Positions 30,936 through 41,030 of a stretch of DNA of 64,000 nucleotides are shown piece by piece. Position numbers and translations under genes: made by a program. Where the stretch lies: positions 1,121,501 through 1,185,500 of the forward strand of contig JAVGVS010000041.1 of assembly GCA_032718565.1 (NCBI GenBank), read 5' to 3'. Under the pieces are notes generated by a model. That model saw only the letters and a program-made list of their open reading frames with translations, did no database searches and was not told the DNA's origin. Source of the DNA: Distichodus sexfasciatus. Its lineage: Eukaryota; Chordata; Actinopteri; Characiformes; Distichodontidae. The stretch's first letter is position 1. Each line of letters begins with the position of its first letter.

Positions 30936-31475
30936 GTTCGTTTACATTTGAATTTAGAAATTAAGTATTTTCCGCCTTATGTTAGGACGTCTCATAAAAT
31001 GTCTCCTTTTTAACCCAGTCTTAAAACATAATTTAATTCCAGGGTCCAAACTTAATCTCCTTTTTACGAGACGACTCTGGCTCCAGATTCCCGGTTTTAG
31101 TGTGTGACACACTAGACGGGAACGATACAGGTTCGCCTGTCCTAGGCGAAGACCGTCGAGCGCGACAGAAAAAAGGCGTCGGAAAGCCGAGAGTGGTATC
31201 AGTGTCATCCGTGGAGAGCCGGACTCTGTCGAGAGAGGGAGAGAGAGACTGACAGCCACACTGTCACCTTAGCTCTCTCCCCTCCCTCGCTACGCTCGCG
31301 TTCCCCGAGGAAGTTTCACCTGGCAGCGCCGTCCCGTCTTACTGGCCACAAACAAAAGAAGGAGAGAAGGCCAGAGTCTCTCCCCTCCGTCCCTCTCCCC
31401 GGCTCGGGAGAAAGCCACGAACGCTTTGACTGACAGCCTTTGTTGTCGGGGCCGAGGTGACAGCTGGTAAGGGGT
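30936..31475. other. GC-leaning single-copy stretch
   Basis: 31080-31340 retains CpGs (CGAAGACCGTCGAGCGCGAC). Frames lack domains. Confidence 0.3.
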
Positions 31476-31545
31476 CTGGGGTGAGAGAGGGAGAGAGAAT
31501 GAGAGAAAGACAGAGGGAACGAGAAAGAGAAAGAGAGAGAGAGGC
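31476..31545. repeat. GA-rich low-complexity
   Basis: GAGAGAGGGAGAGAGAATGAG and similar. It drives the false ORFs on both strands. Confidence 0.85.
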
Positions 31546-31680
31546 TCCTGTCCACAAACCCCCCAATGCCATGGCCAGGGGCACCATGCCAGCTGGACGC
31601 CGTAATGCCAAACAGGTACCGGCGCGGCTCAGAAAAAGAAACAGGCGTCACTTTGAGAAAAGCAGTGTTTGTTTTGCACT
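31546..31680. other. conserved-looking short island with GCCA motifs
   Basis: CCAATGCCATGGCCAGGGGC, ACCATGCCAGCTGGACGCC and TAATGCCAAACAGG. It shares CCAATGCC..ATGCCAGCTGG with 14759-14800. Confidence 0.35.
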
Positions 31681-31958
31681 GACAGTGTGTGTCCATGTGT
31701 GTGTGGGTGTGTGTGTGTACTGACCAACCTACTAAATAACGACTGTATTGCTTGAGAGATTGAGCAGTATTTCTGTGCGAGGTAGAGCTTGTGTTGTCCA
31801 CTTTGAGTTCATGGTTCGAGATTCCTTATGTCACATACTTGGTTACGCAGTCCAACAAGACACTCATTTTTTAACCAGTTAAGCAAGTAATTTGAAGAAT
31901 TAATGACAAAATATGTCAGTGTTCGTGTTTGTACAGGTTTGTAGGTGCTTGTCAGGAC
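31681..31958. other. short (GT) run and unassigned spacer
   Basis: GT-rich at 31685-31718. The rest shows no feature. Confidence 0.4.
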
Positions 31959-31966
31959 CCGGCGTT

Positions 31967-32440
31967 GAGTGTTGGGCGAGGTACTTCCAAAATGCACTAG
32001 GTTATAGATGACTAGTTAGTGTTATTTCAAACTAATTGGTTCCATTCCAATATTACTGTCTCTGAATTGTAAAACGTTACACAACTTCTGCTTACTTTTG
32101 AGTCACTGTCACCAAAATATCTGCGGAAGTAAGACTTGCTAAAATGTAGTTTACTGTAGTTCATTCTACATCCAGTGGAGGGCGATGTGATGTAGCATAG
32201 TGACTGTCGTCATACACAGCAGGAAATAGATTTTACTCGCACAATTGTTCTCTTGTGTCAAAGGTCTTGCGGTGTTGGGGATTATTTTGATAAAAGCCAA
32301 ACAACATTAAATTTAGCGTAAAACGTGTGTTGTAATGTTACTGAAATGTGTATTAGTAATGTCTATATTACTGCATTACAGCAAAAAGGAACACATTACT
32401 GTAAATGCGTTACTTCTGTAACACATTACTCCCAACACTA
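31967..32440. mobile_element. hAT-like non-autonomous element with decayed 8-bp TSD
   Basis: Ends GAGTGTTGGG (31967) and CCCAACACTA (32440) are the fish CAGTGTTGGG hAT-like termini with the outermost base mutated. Flanks CCGGCGTT (31959-31966) and CTGGTGTT (32441-32448) match at 6 of 8, and both differences are CpG to TpG. 474 bp, no coding capacity. The interior near the right end has the TTACTGTAAATGCGTTACTT words typical of the family. Confidence 0.88.
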
Positions 32441-32448
32441 CTGGTGTT

Positions 32449-32684
32449 GCTCTTAAAACCTGAGATTTGAGTCTTTCTATTTACCTCACAGACATTGCAG
32501 GACGAGGTTGTGTTGTGTATTGACCGACTATATTAGAAGTGTATTTCTTGAGAGGTTCGGACGTATCTCTCTGTGTATTTGAACAGGTTTTTTGTGCGGT
32601 TGTCAGAACTACGTTTCCCCTAAAAGACAGAAATACAGACTTGCTTTCTAGCAATTATACCTCACAAAGATAGCAGGATGTGAG
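32449..32684. other. unassigned spacer
   Basis: No feature recognised. Confidence 0.3.
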
Positions 32685-32883
32685 TGTGTGTGAGTGTGTG
32701 TGTGTGTGTGTGTGTTGTGCCCCGTCTGGTCCTTCCCAGCGCCTGGTGCCTGTGACAGGGTGTTTCGCTTTTCTGACTGGTTAACGAGGGCCATCTCCCA
32801 ACCCCATATGTGCCCCTCATTACCACCCAGATACACACATACACACACTCTCTCTTCACACACACACACACACACACACACAC
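32685..32883. repeat. (GT)n and (CA)n in opposite orientation
   Basis: (GT)n at 32693-32715 and (CA)n at 32857-32882, about 140 bp apart, so complementary arms exist. Confidence 0.95.
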
Positions 32884-33295
32884 TTCCTCGTGCTGTCAGC
32901 ACCGACCCTTTCAAGTTTAGTGCTTGATCTGTAGCCCTTTCCTGCAGCCTCTCAGCCTCTCTCTCTCTCTTTCCCAGTCGCTCTCTATTCTGGCGGCGGG
33001 CAAGCGGGGCATTAGCGTTGCTGCGGCATGGCAAGGCACGACGCGGCACTGCTAGGTGAGGTGCTTAGCCGCGTAGGTCGGACCGTCTACACAGACGAGC
33101 ATGGCGGTAATGATGTAGTTGGCTAGTGGAGGTGTCAGAAGCGGTAGTGGTAGTAGTAGCAGGTGGAGGAGAGATGTGCTGTTACAAGTACAGGCTGGGG
33201 AGAGAGACAGAACTGGCACAGAACAGCGAGAGCTCCTGTTGCACACGAGTATGAGTGTCTGCCTCTGAACAAGACGATTGCCGATTCAAATCCCA
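32884..33295. other. unassigned single-copy stretch
   Basis: CT-rich patch (32955-32975) and a GGTAGTGGTAGTAGTAGCAGG run (33143-33163). Nothing else recognised. Confidence 0.35.
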
Positions 33296-33299
33296 GCCA

Positions 33300-33440
33300 C
33301 AGCATACTTGGGATTTGAACACGTAACCTTCTGATCACAGGGTGACCACCCTAACCGTAACGGAAGATCACCAGTTCAAATGTCCCAGGTGGTAAAGAGA
33401 CCAATGAGGTAGTCATGAGCAAGATCCTCAAGCAATGTTC
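33300..33440. mobile_element. SINE family A fold-back: head minus, head plus
   Basis: GGGATTTGAACACGTAACC..CACCCTAACCGTAACG (minus head, reversed B box) is joined to GAAGATCACCAGTTCAAATG..GTAGTCATGAGCAAG (plus copy from the B box on). The junction is at about 33361. Confidence 0.7.
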
Positions 33441-33830
33441 TGCGTGCACGGCCAAAAATCCATGATGTTCCCATCATGGGAACACCTCCCTGACAGTACA
33501 AAAAGTGAGGGCAATGAAGTGGTCTAAGTAGGGATATTAATGTGTGTGTATATTTTTATGTGTGTAGTGGACATTCTAAAAAAGCAAAGACAGGTCAGTG
33601 TGGTGGTCTAAGGAGGGTTATCAATCGTGTGAGTGTGTACAATGGGTGCACGGCTGAGGTCCAGAGACACGGCGCTGTTGAGGTCAGGTGTAGGAGGTGA
33701 TCGATAGCATTAACATACCCGTCTGCCGCACTTTGGCCTCCCTCCTCACTACACATACACTTTAATATACATCCAGTCTATAACTTTTATATAGCAAGAT
33801 GTCTGAGTGTGTGCACTGAAGCGGCTGCAA
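33441..33830. other. spacer with small local duplication and short hairpins
   Basis: CCATGATG-TTCC-CATCATGG (33460-33479) overlaps GTTCCCAT-C-ATGGGAAC (33467-33483). AGTGGTCTAAGTAGGGATATTAA (33519) is echoed by GTGGTCTAAGGAGGGTTATCAA (33603). Confidence 0.5.
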
Positions 33831-34370
33831 GCGGTGTAGGTGTACTTTCTAAGTGTGCTATCGCTGGAGGTCACGATTTCTCATGTGGATGAAGAGGTAA
33901 ACATTTTTCTCTCACACTTTCTCTCTCTCTCATTGTTGAACTCATCCAACTCTCAACTTTACTGCAGCATTTATTTCTTTTTTTTCCTCCCCAACTTAAT
34001 CAACCTGACAAGCTCCGACTTCCGAGGCCCAGCCCTCGAGCGATTATGCACAGCCGTCGTTATAACCCCACCACCACCACCACCACCACTTCTCCTCGTC
34101 GAACGTGTAGCCGGGCGCGAGCTTGATGAATGGCCTCGACTCAGGCGCAGATTAAAGATCAGCTTGTGTGAAGTATCACCTGGCGAAGGTCCGAGTCAGT
34201 TTGTATCTGTGCTTATTCCACGTCTTGGCGACTTCTAATATGTGGCAATGAATTCCGCGAAGAAGAATCGCTCGTCGAGTGGGGCCGAGACAAAGCGGGG
34301 GGAGAGTTCGGACGGATGTGGGAATTGGAACATACAGCTGGATTAAATGTTTCCACCTCCGTTCTCAGAG
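33831..34370. other. single-copy stretch, possible island
   Basis: A (CAC)n run at 34067-34089. CATTTATT..AACTTAATCAACCTG and GGCGCAGATTAAAGATCAGC are island-like. No ORF with domains. Confidence 0.3.
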
Positions 34371-34397
34371 AGAGATGGATAGATGGAGACACAGACT

Positions 34398-34470
34398 TGG
34401 GTTGGTGGTTATCCAGTGGAAGGATGCTCCACTCTGGACCAAAAGGTTGTGTGTTCAAATCCTCCCCCCA
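34398..34470 (+). mobile_element. SINE family B head
   Basis: GGTTGGTGGTTATCCAGTGG..CTCTGGACCAAAAGGTTGTG then B box TGTTCAAATCC (34451-34461). Confidence 0.7.
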
Positions 34471-34487
34471 GCACTACAACAAGACTA

Positions 34488-34540
34488 CCTTTACTGGTCC
34501 GAGACTTGAACCAGCAACCTTCTAATCACAAGGTCAACTT
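34488..34540 (-). mobile_element. SINE family A head fragment
   Basis: CTTTACTGGTCCGAGACTTG, AACCAGCAACCTTCTAATCAC. Confidence 0.7.
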
Positions 34541-34549
34541 TTTATGTGC

Positions 34550-34690
34550 TTGCTGTGATGTGGTGGTGGTCTAGGGTAAGGTTACTCGCCTCTGGATCAA
34601 GAGGTCATTGGTTTGAATCCTACATCCAGCACTACCATCACTGCATTCCTGGAAATTGGAAGCTGCTCTGGTCAGTCCCTTGTTTTCCTT
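34550..34690 (+). mobile_element. SINE family B, head and part body
   Basis: GGTGGTGGTCTAGGGTAAGG (A-box area), CTCTGGATCAAGAGG, B box GGTTTGAATCC and CCAGCACTACCATCACTGC. Confidence 0.8.
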
Positions 34691-35185
34691 GCTTTGTCTT
34701 CCAAACATTTCTCTCCCATGCTTCCTCAGCAGGTGCACAGGGTGTAGGTTTATCTCTACTAACGCACTCTTTTCTGCCCCCTACTGGTTCGGATGTATTG
34801 GAGCTGTTCCCATGAGAGCTGTGTGGTGTTTCTGAGCTTTGACACGACACACATTAAAGCATTTTATGATTATAGTTCAGGTGTAGCTTGTGTCTAACTT
34901 ATTTTAAAAAGTTGGGTCCGCACATGGGGTTTTGCGATACGTCTCCAAAACCGGCTTGTGTGTATATGTGTGTGTGTGTTCACCACCCAGGTGTGGTCCA
35001 GGGGGAGAGAACGTAATGAGTCTATTGAATAAGAAAAGGAGAGGGAAAGCGCGTGATAAAGGGGAAGCGGCAGAAAGTAAAGGAGGCTGTTAAAGGTAAT
35101 GAATCTATAGCTGTGTGTCTGAGCGCTATTGTTAGTCGTAATTGCAGCAGTGTTTGCTCGCACACACACACACATCAGACACACA
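34691..35185. other. unassigned stretch with short (GT)/(CA) runs
   Basis: Short GT (34957-34979) and CA (35160-35174) runs. No gene. Confidence 0.35.
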
Positions 35186-35368
35186 CAGCGCAGAGGGGCC
35201 TCTCACGCGCCGATATTAAACCGACACTATGACGCTAATTAAAATGGAAGAAAGGCGCCATTCAGCGTGGATCGGTGGCAGATAATAAAATGGGCTTTTT
35301 CCTCTTGTCCGTTTGGAGCACAAAGCAGGCGATCGCCGTGGCCACTCCAGCACTCCTAACCTGGCTTT
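35186..35368. other. conserved-looking island 12
   Basis: CGCGCCGATATTAAACC, ATGACGCTAATTAAAATGG, AAAGGCGCCATTCAGCG and CAGATAATAAAATGGGC. Dense motifs, CpG-retaining, repeat-free. Confidence 0.42.
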
Positions 35369-35373
35369 ATTAC

Positions 35374-35462
35374 AGCGGTGGAAAGAGTACTGAAGGAAAG
35401 AGTACTTAAGTACAAGTACTGTTACAATGCTGAATTAATACACAAGTTTAAAACGTACGTAG
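35374..35462. mobile_element. hAT-like element end fragment
   Basis: CAGCGGTGGAAAGAGTACTG and AGAGTACTTAAGTACAAGTAC resemble the CAGxGGTGGA.. terminal region of the element at 45923. No partner end nearby. Confidence 0.65.
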
Positions 35463-35510
35463 GAATAACGAATGCTTCTCAAAAACTGATCAGAGTATGG
35501 GTTGCTGGGG

Positions 35511-35590
35511 TTGTGGTGGTCTAGTGGTCAGGGTACTCAACTCTGGACCAAGAGGTTGTGGGTTCGAATCCATTTCCATTTGTGAGTTTT
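35511..35590 (+). mobile_element. SINE family B head, best A/B boxes
   Basis: GGTGGTCTAGTGGTCAGG (35515-35532) closely matches the 5' half of vertebrate tRNA-Glu. B box GGGTTCGAATCC (35560-35571) is intact. The body is truncated. Confidence 0.85.
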
Positions 35591-35597
35591 AAGAGTC

Positions 35598-35710
35598 GAA
35601 AGTGAAAGTGAGTGATGATTTGTCGTTGTGAACACACCACTGCACATCACAGTGCAGCACAACCACATGTGAGCTCTGTATTTGACTCATTTGTCAAAGA
35701 GCATTGGGCA
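35598..35710 (-). mobile_element. SINE family A, tail half
   Basis: GTGAAAGTGAGTGATGATTTG, CACATGTGAGCTCTGTATTTG and AAGAGCATTGGGCAGCTGAC. Confidence 0.8.
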
Positions 35711-36270
35711 GCTGACACTGCTTCTCTCCCTCTCTCTGTTCCTCTTGTTCTCTATTACTGACTATTTCTCTCCCATTTTCTCTCTCTCTCTCTCTCTCTC
35801 TTGCTGTCTTTCACTTTTTCTGTTTTACTCTTCCACTAATACACAGTCTCCCATTCTTTCATTGTTTTACATTTCCCTCGTTCTGTTAGTTATACACTCT
35901 CTCCCCTCATCCCTTTTTCTCTTGACGTCTTTTGCTCATGTTGCTCCCTATTTCACTCTCTTCTGATGTCTATCTCTCTTTCCAACTCTGTCTCTCTTTT
36001 CTCTCTCTCTCTTCTTCTTCTTCTTTCTTACTTCCTCTTTCTATCTTTATATTTCTATCTGCTTCTGTTTCTTTTTGTTTTCCATTTTCTGTCTTATTTT
36101 CTCTCTTCCACATTAACACTCACTTCCTCGTTCATTCTATCACTTTTCTATTTACTATTTTTCTTTCTGACTTCATTTTACTCTCTCTCTCTCTCTCTCT
36201 CGCTCTCTTTCTGAATATATATCTCCCTCGTTCCAAGTCTTCCTTCCATCTCTCTCTTTCTCTCCCACCC
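35711..36270. repeat. 560-bp polypyrimidine (CT-rich) tract
   Basis: Predominantly C and T with pure (CT)n at 35780-35801 and 36181-36203, ending in CCCACCCCAG. Long plus-strand frames of Leu/Ser/Phe are artefacts. Confidence 0.9.
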
Positions 36271-36650
36271 CAGGCTCTCTAATTAAAGCAGTGAGAGCTG
36301 AAGAGCTGTCAGAATCAATCTGAACTCCACACACGGACGCCAAACACAGCCAGCCATTTGTTTACACTGCAAACACTCGCACGATCACCTCTCACACACA
36401 CACACACACACACATACACACACACAGCGTCTCATTTATGAAAGCATGTATGCCAATCACATCCCTGTCTTTAATTACCTCCTCCTGTCCTGGCTGGAGA
36501 AAACTTTACTGTACATTTTATTCCTCAAACGCAGGACGGTCCAGACTGTCTCGGTCAGTTTTACTCTCTATACGCATAAAACAATATCAGTCATTTACGT
36601 CAGCCTCTTACAGTTCACAGCACTGCTGTTCTCGTACATGCATTAGTTTT
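36271..36650. other. single-copy sequence with (CA)n
   Basis: (CA)n with one TA at 36392-36426. CTCTAATTAAAGCAGTGAGAG at 36275 is island-like. Confidence 0.5.
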
Positions 36651-36652
36651 AA

Positions 36653-36885
36653 ATGAGTGATTATTTGTCTTTATGAACGCACCACAGCACCACCACAACC
36701 AAATGTGACCCATCCGTGAATGAGCAGTGGCCAGCTTTTGTGGCACAGCAACCAGGGGAGCAGTGCTTTGGGATGGTACCTGGCTCATGAGTACCTCTGG
36801 TACCTTTTTTCCGATCTGGGACTTGAACCGGTGACCCTACGATCATGGCTCCAAATCCCTAACCGTTACACTACACTACTAGACA
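36653..36885 (-). mobile_element. SINE family A, near full length
   Basis: GAGTGATTATTTGTCTTTATG, ACCACAACCAAATGTGACCC, GGGACTTGAACCGGTGACC (reversed B box) and head AACCGTTACACTACACTAC. Confidence 0.88.
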
Positions 36886-38090
36886 TGTATACCCAGACAC
36901 ATTCATGGAGCGTTACGTTTTGGTTTGATCAGAATTATTAGTGGGGGGCAGGTTCAGCATTCGCCAGATATTATTGGGCACACGTCCTCACCTTTCACAA
37001 GCAACTCTCAGTTTCCCTCGTTATCAATTTCCCCTGTCTCTGTTTAGTTTCTTGCCCCCAGCTTCCCCAGATGCCCTTTGTTAATCTATTTGTTCAGATG
37101 TTTACTCCCTTGTTTTCAGATGCGGTTATTTGTTTTCCAGTTCGGTTTGTTTAACTAGTTTTCACGTTTTTGAATAGTGTTGCTCCTTGATTATGTTTCC
37201 CTGTAGTAGTTTGGTAGTATGGCCACGCATACACATAGGTATTTACAGAAACGGCTATTTTTGAAAAATATCATTGCTTACACCAGATCGTTTTCCAAAA
37301 AAGTTTTTGTTTACACAAATCCGCATAAACGCGCCGTCAAGAGTTGTTACGAGCATGCCAAACCTGTAGGCGGCAGTGTAACGAGAAGCACGAAGCCACG
37401 TTAGCCGCTTTGCTTGATGCGCGTTTTTACTTTTTGAATTACATTCGACTGTCTCTGCTTTAGCCAGCTACTATTTTCTACATCTACTAATAGCTAGTAG
37501 TGTGTGTGGTGTGTGTGCTTGTTTAGAACGTAGCCCATGTCAGGGGCTGCTGTGGTCCGACTGTGTAGCGTTACGACTGTTTAATGTGTGTGTGCACAGT
37601 GAGGCTGCCTGGCTAATAAGTAGCTAATTAAAACTAATAAGAGGGAATAATAATGGTGCTGCTTGTGCGGGGAAACACCCAGTGTGTGTGTGTGTGTGTG
37701 TATCATATGGAGAGTGATTAAATACAGGTGGCTATAAGGAACAGTGTCGAAAAAATGCAGGTGTTTCTAATCCCGCTCTCTCTCACGTTTCACTCTCTCC
37801 ATCTGTCACTCGTTCTCTTTATACTTTTACTTCCAGTGTGAATTGTTCTTTGTAATTGTGTGTGATTTTGTTCCAGTGTCACATCACCTGGATGCTGCAG
37901 GTAATTTCACTGCAGATGGTGAGACAAACTTACGGTTATACACACACACTCACCTTGCTAAAAAAAGTTTATTTTTCGTTATGAGGAACAGCCCCTGCGT
38001 TTAAAAAACTCAATTTTTCACACACCTAAACACACACACATACACACACGCATGCAGGCATCTGCCAAATGGCTGTAAATGATCACATGC
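36886..38090. other. unassigned stretch with short GT/CA runs
   Basis: (GT)10 at 37682-37701, CA-rich at 38020-38050 and TAGCTA words near 37465-37500. 37200-37420 resembles a fish element interior (ACGCATACACATAGGTATTTA..GTTTTTGTTTACACAAATCCG), but the family is unsure. No gene. Confidence 0.35.
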
Positions 38091-38400
38091 TATAAAAGCA
38101 TTAACGGTTTACAGCGGCTCCACCTAAAGCGTTAGCGGCGGCATCGGGATGCACGGCAGCGGCGGCGGGCGAGCGTTCGGGCCTGACACCGCGGCTATTG
38201 ATTTAGTGTCAGCGACGAGCGGCGTGCGGAGCGGGGCGTTATTGAAACGTAGCGCCGACGGTAATTGCATTAGACACCTCCTAACGCTGCTTTATGCACA
38301 TAACGAGCGTGTAATCAGCTTCGCTGGCAGCCCAGACCCAGCTGCTGACTCATGCTTCATGCCTATGATGTCACATCAGGAGCCCAGAGTGTGCGCAGGG
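38091..38400. promoter_or_regulatory. conserved-looking island 13, the strongest candidate enhancer
   Basis: 310 bp, repeat-free and CpG-rich in a CpG-poor window: AAAGCGTTAGCGGCGGC, GGCTATTGATTTAGTGTC, GGCGTTATTGAAACG, GACGGTAATTGCATTAGAC and CGTGTAATCAGC. It also has a Maf/AP-1-type TGCTGACTCATGC (38343-38355) and a CRE-like TGATGTCAC (38366-38374). The 98-residue frame over it has no known domain and reads into the downstream (GT)n, so I do not call it coding. Confidence 0.45.
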
Positions 38401-38995
38401 CGTGTGTGTGTATGTGTGTGTGTTACCATAAAAAATATCTTCTGAAATGTTCTTTTTAGTTAAATAGATTTTAACGTAAAATTTATTTTAAATTGCTCGG
38501 TTTACATTGTGTGTGTGTGTGTGTGTGTGCACCCACCAGGCAGGTGAAAGTGTATTCTGCTCTCACATTTTCTTGCTTGCTTTCTCCCTCCTCCTCTCCC
38601 TCCTTCCACCCTGTCAGGGTTAAATCTTCTTCTGAAGGCTGCAGAAGTGAGCATGAAACACGGTGGAGAATCTTACACTCGTCCTCCAAACTGGATCAGT
38701 CAGCAAATCCTGCACCCGGGGCTTAGGAGGAGCGGATAAGTTTGTGTGTGTGTGTGTGTGTGTGTCTGAGAGTGTGTGCATGTGTAAAAGTGTTCCTTCT
38801 TTCCTCCCCAGGTGCAGAGCGGACAGTTGGTCGTCTCTCCTCAGTGGGGGTGGGTCCTGGGCAGGTTGGGTTAAGTTCAGGGGGAAGATGCCAGGTGTGA
38901 TGGGACTCACCAGCAGCTCTGCAGGGGAGCAGAAAGGGCCAGAGTGGCAGAGCAGGAGGAGGAGGAAGATAGAAGAGTGTGTGTGTGTGTGTGTG
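38401..38995. repeat. region of recurrent (GT)n runs
   Basis: GT runs at 38402-38422, 38508-38529, 38742-38765 and 38979-38995, with single-copy sequence between. The open frames here are extended by GT repeats. Confidence 0.85.
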
Positions 38996-39295
38996 TTATG
39001 GGTGGCCGGAGTCGGCGGTGTGCGACTACAGAGGAGAGGTCAGGGTCAGTGACCCCTTAAACAGCAGCTCTTAAATAAAGGCGTTCGTCTTCCGCCTGAC
39101 CAAACAGCCGCAGTGGTCTCGGGGGCCAGGGGAGCGGAGAAACACTTCCAGACACTTTCCCATTAGCATCACGACCTTCCAGAGGTTACGGCTCTGAATT
39201 TGTACCCGCTAACGCCGGCAAACTGGGATAATAAAAAAAAAAAATAGCGATGAGGCGTTAAAAGTTAGAGGTTGAGATGAGGTTATAGATGCATG
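38996..39295. other. unassigned single-copy stretch
   Basis: An A-run at 39233-39244. CCCATTAGCATCACGACC and CCGCTAACGCCGGC are mildly island-like. Confidence 0.3.
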
Positions 39296-39309
39296 AGTGT
39301 GTGAATACA

Positions 39310-39385
39310 CTTGTGCATGCATGAGCATGCATGTATACACTTGTGCATGCCAGATTGTATACATGCATGCTCATGCATCCACAAG
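39310..39385. repeat. long inverted repeat (29-bp arms, 18-bp loop)
   Basis: Arms 39310-39338 and 39357-39385 match at 28 of 29 positions when one is reverse-complemented (core GCATGCATGAGCATGCATG). The loop starts with a third copy of ACTTGTGCATGCC. Surrounding sequence is rich in TGCATG words. Confidence 0.95.
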
Positions 39386-39561
39386 CATGTACTGTATATA
39401 CACACATACCCGTGCATGCCGGAGTGTGTGTCTATGTATTAGAATCCATGTGTGTGTTTATGCATATGACCTTAAATTAAATATTACAAGCATGTTAAAA
39501 TTCCTGATGAAATTGCGGAACCTTGTGGCATTGTGAAACTCAGTGAAGTGTTGTGTAAGTG

Positions 39562-39786
39562 AATTTAAGTGAGTAATTATTGTCATAGTGAACACACCAC
39601 AGCACAGCACACAGTGCACCACAACCACATGTAGCCTCTGCATTTGACCCCTCTGTGAAGGAGCAGTGGGCAGCTGACATGGGCAGTGCCTGGCGAGCAG
39701 TGCTTGGTGATGGCACGTTGTTCATGAGTACCTCAATGGTACCTTTACCGGTACAGGACTTGAACCGATGACCTTCGATCAGAAGG
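39562..39786 (-). mobile_element. SINE family A, near full length
   Basis: GTGAGTAATTATTGTCATAG, CAGCACACAGTGCACCACAAC, GAAGGAGCAGTGGGCAGC and GGACTTGAACCGATGACC (reversed B box). Confidence 0.88.
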
Positions 39787-39846
39787 ATAAGAGCGGATCT
39801 GTAAAGGTACCACTGAGGTACTGGTGAACAAGGTACCATCCTGGGT
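39783..39846 (+). mobile_element. SINE family A middle fragment, inverted to the previous
   Basis: GATCTGTAAAGGTACCACTG and AGGTACTGGTGAACAAGGTACC. Confidence 0.7.
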
Positions 39847-40690
39847 GTTGCAGAAAGACCCCACAGCCGACATGGGAATCGAACCCAGGACCTTCCTGTG
39901 TGGAAAAGTTGTTTTGAAATGTTGCTGTCCTTCTTGCTTATTTTCCAGCTGTGTTCACACTCGTTCCCAGAACACCGGCGAAAATATTACTAGAGCCGAA
40001 CCCCGACAAATTGCCACATCAAATTTTAGAGCGTTTTGGCTTTGAGGTTGGTACAGGTTAGTGTGTGTGTGTCTGTGTGTGTTTGTGTGTGTACGTGTAG
40101 AAAGAAAGAAAAGTCTAGACTCAAATAAAGGCAGTGATGTAGCATTATGGCTTTTGACACTTTCATCCCAGCTTGTCCTTCAGAGGTTTTAACAAAGGGC
40201 TCATGCAGACACACACACACTCACACACACACACACAGTCACACACCCATGTACACAGAACAAAATCACTGTAATCAAAAACGGCGTCCTACCTGTTTGT
40301 CTTGATGAGAGGTGACAATATGAAGATTTAATCAAGGTTATAATAATGTCGCTCTCTGATTAAAAGGACACACCATCAACACACTCACTTCACCTTTTAA
40401 TCACTCAGACAAACAAGCAGGTCGTCTCTCTCCGAGCTAATTGTCAGGAAAAAACAACTTTCCTTTTCTGCTTTACTCTTTCATCTATATTAGTTTTTTC
40501 CCCCTCCCTCAATTAAAAACCCGTCATTAATTCACCGACAAACACCGCAACCGTTGCCAAGCATCATTTTGTAATAGCATGAAACATGGTTTTCCTGAAA
40601 TGTAGATGAACATATAAATATTTGGTGTCTGAAGTTTTAACAGAACAGAAGTAGTGTCTGAGCAAATGGTGAGGCGTCCAAATTAATGTT
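39847..40690. other. unassigned stretch with short GT/CA runs
   Basis: GT-rich 40060-40093 and CA-rich 40211-40238. No gene or repeat family recognised. Confidence 0.35.
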
Positions 40691-40699
40691 AGCTTCATG

Positions 40700-40845
40700 C
40701 TATTGACAAAACTTGATTACAGATCAAAAGGTTGTGAGTTCAAATGTGGCTCTACAGTAACACCACTGGGGCCCTGAGTGAGGCTCTTAACCCCAAATTG
40801 GTTAAAGAGTGCAGTGGTGCAGTGTGTTCACAATGACAACTAAGA
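40700..40845 (+). mobile_element. SINE family B fused to family A tail scrap
   Basis: ACAGATCAAAAGGTTGTGAG, B box GAGTTCAAATG, CACTGGGGCCCTGAG and CTCTTAACCCCAAATTGG (family B), then GTGCAGTGTGTTCACAATGAC (family A tail). Confidence 0.7.
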
Positions 40846-40892
40846 TGCAGGCAATGCAAGAGGAAATGCAATTTTTCAGATTCTACAGTCAT

Positions 40893-41030
40893 TCATTTTT
40901 ACATTTACACTTACAGCATGTAGGATACAATGCAGTGCAACGTCCATTTCATAATTTCAGGGACAGTTTCCCTAAGAACAAGTTGATGGTAGTGCTAAAA
41001 GTAGGGTTCAAACCCACAGCCTGGTGGTCA
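40893..41030 (-). mobile_element. SINE family B, reversed
   Basis: TTTACATTTACACTTACAGC, AATTTCAGGGACAGTTTCCC and AGGGTTCAAACCCACAGCC: tail to B box on the minus strand. It joins directly to a family C element. Confidence 0.75.

Noticed and set aside
31316..31801. 161-residue minus-strand frame
   Set aside because: Its middle is translated GA/CT repeat and its end is (GT)n. No domain.
35682..36282. Leu/Ser-rich reading frames of 82-116 residues
   Set aside because: They come from the polypyrimidine tract and overlap one another in different frames.
38149..38445. 98-residue frame over the best conserved-looking island
   Set aside because: No known domain and it ends in translated (GT)n. The TAAT/AP-1 motif density fits regulatory DNA better than coding.
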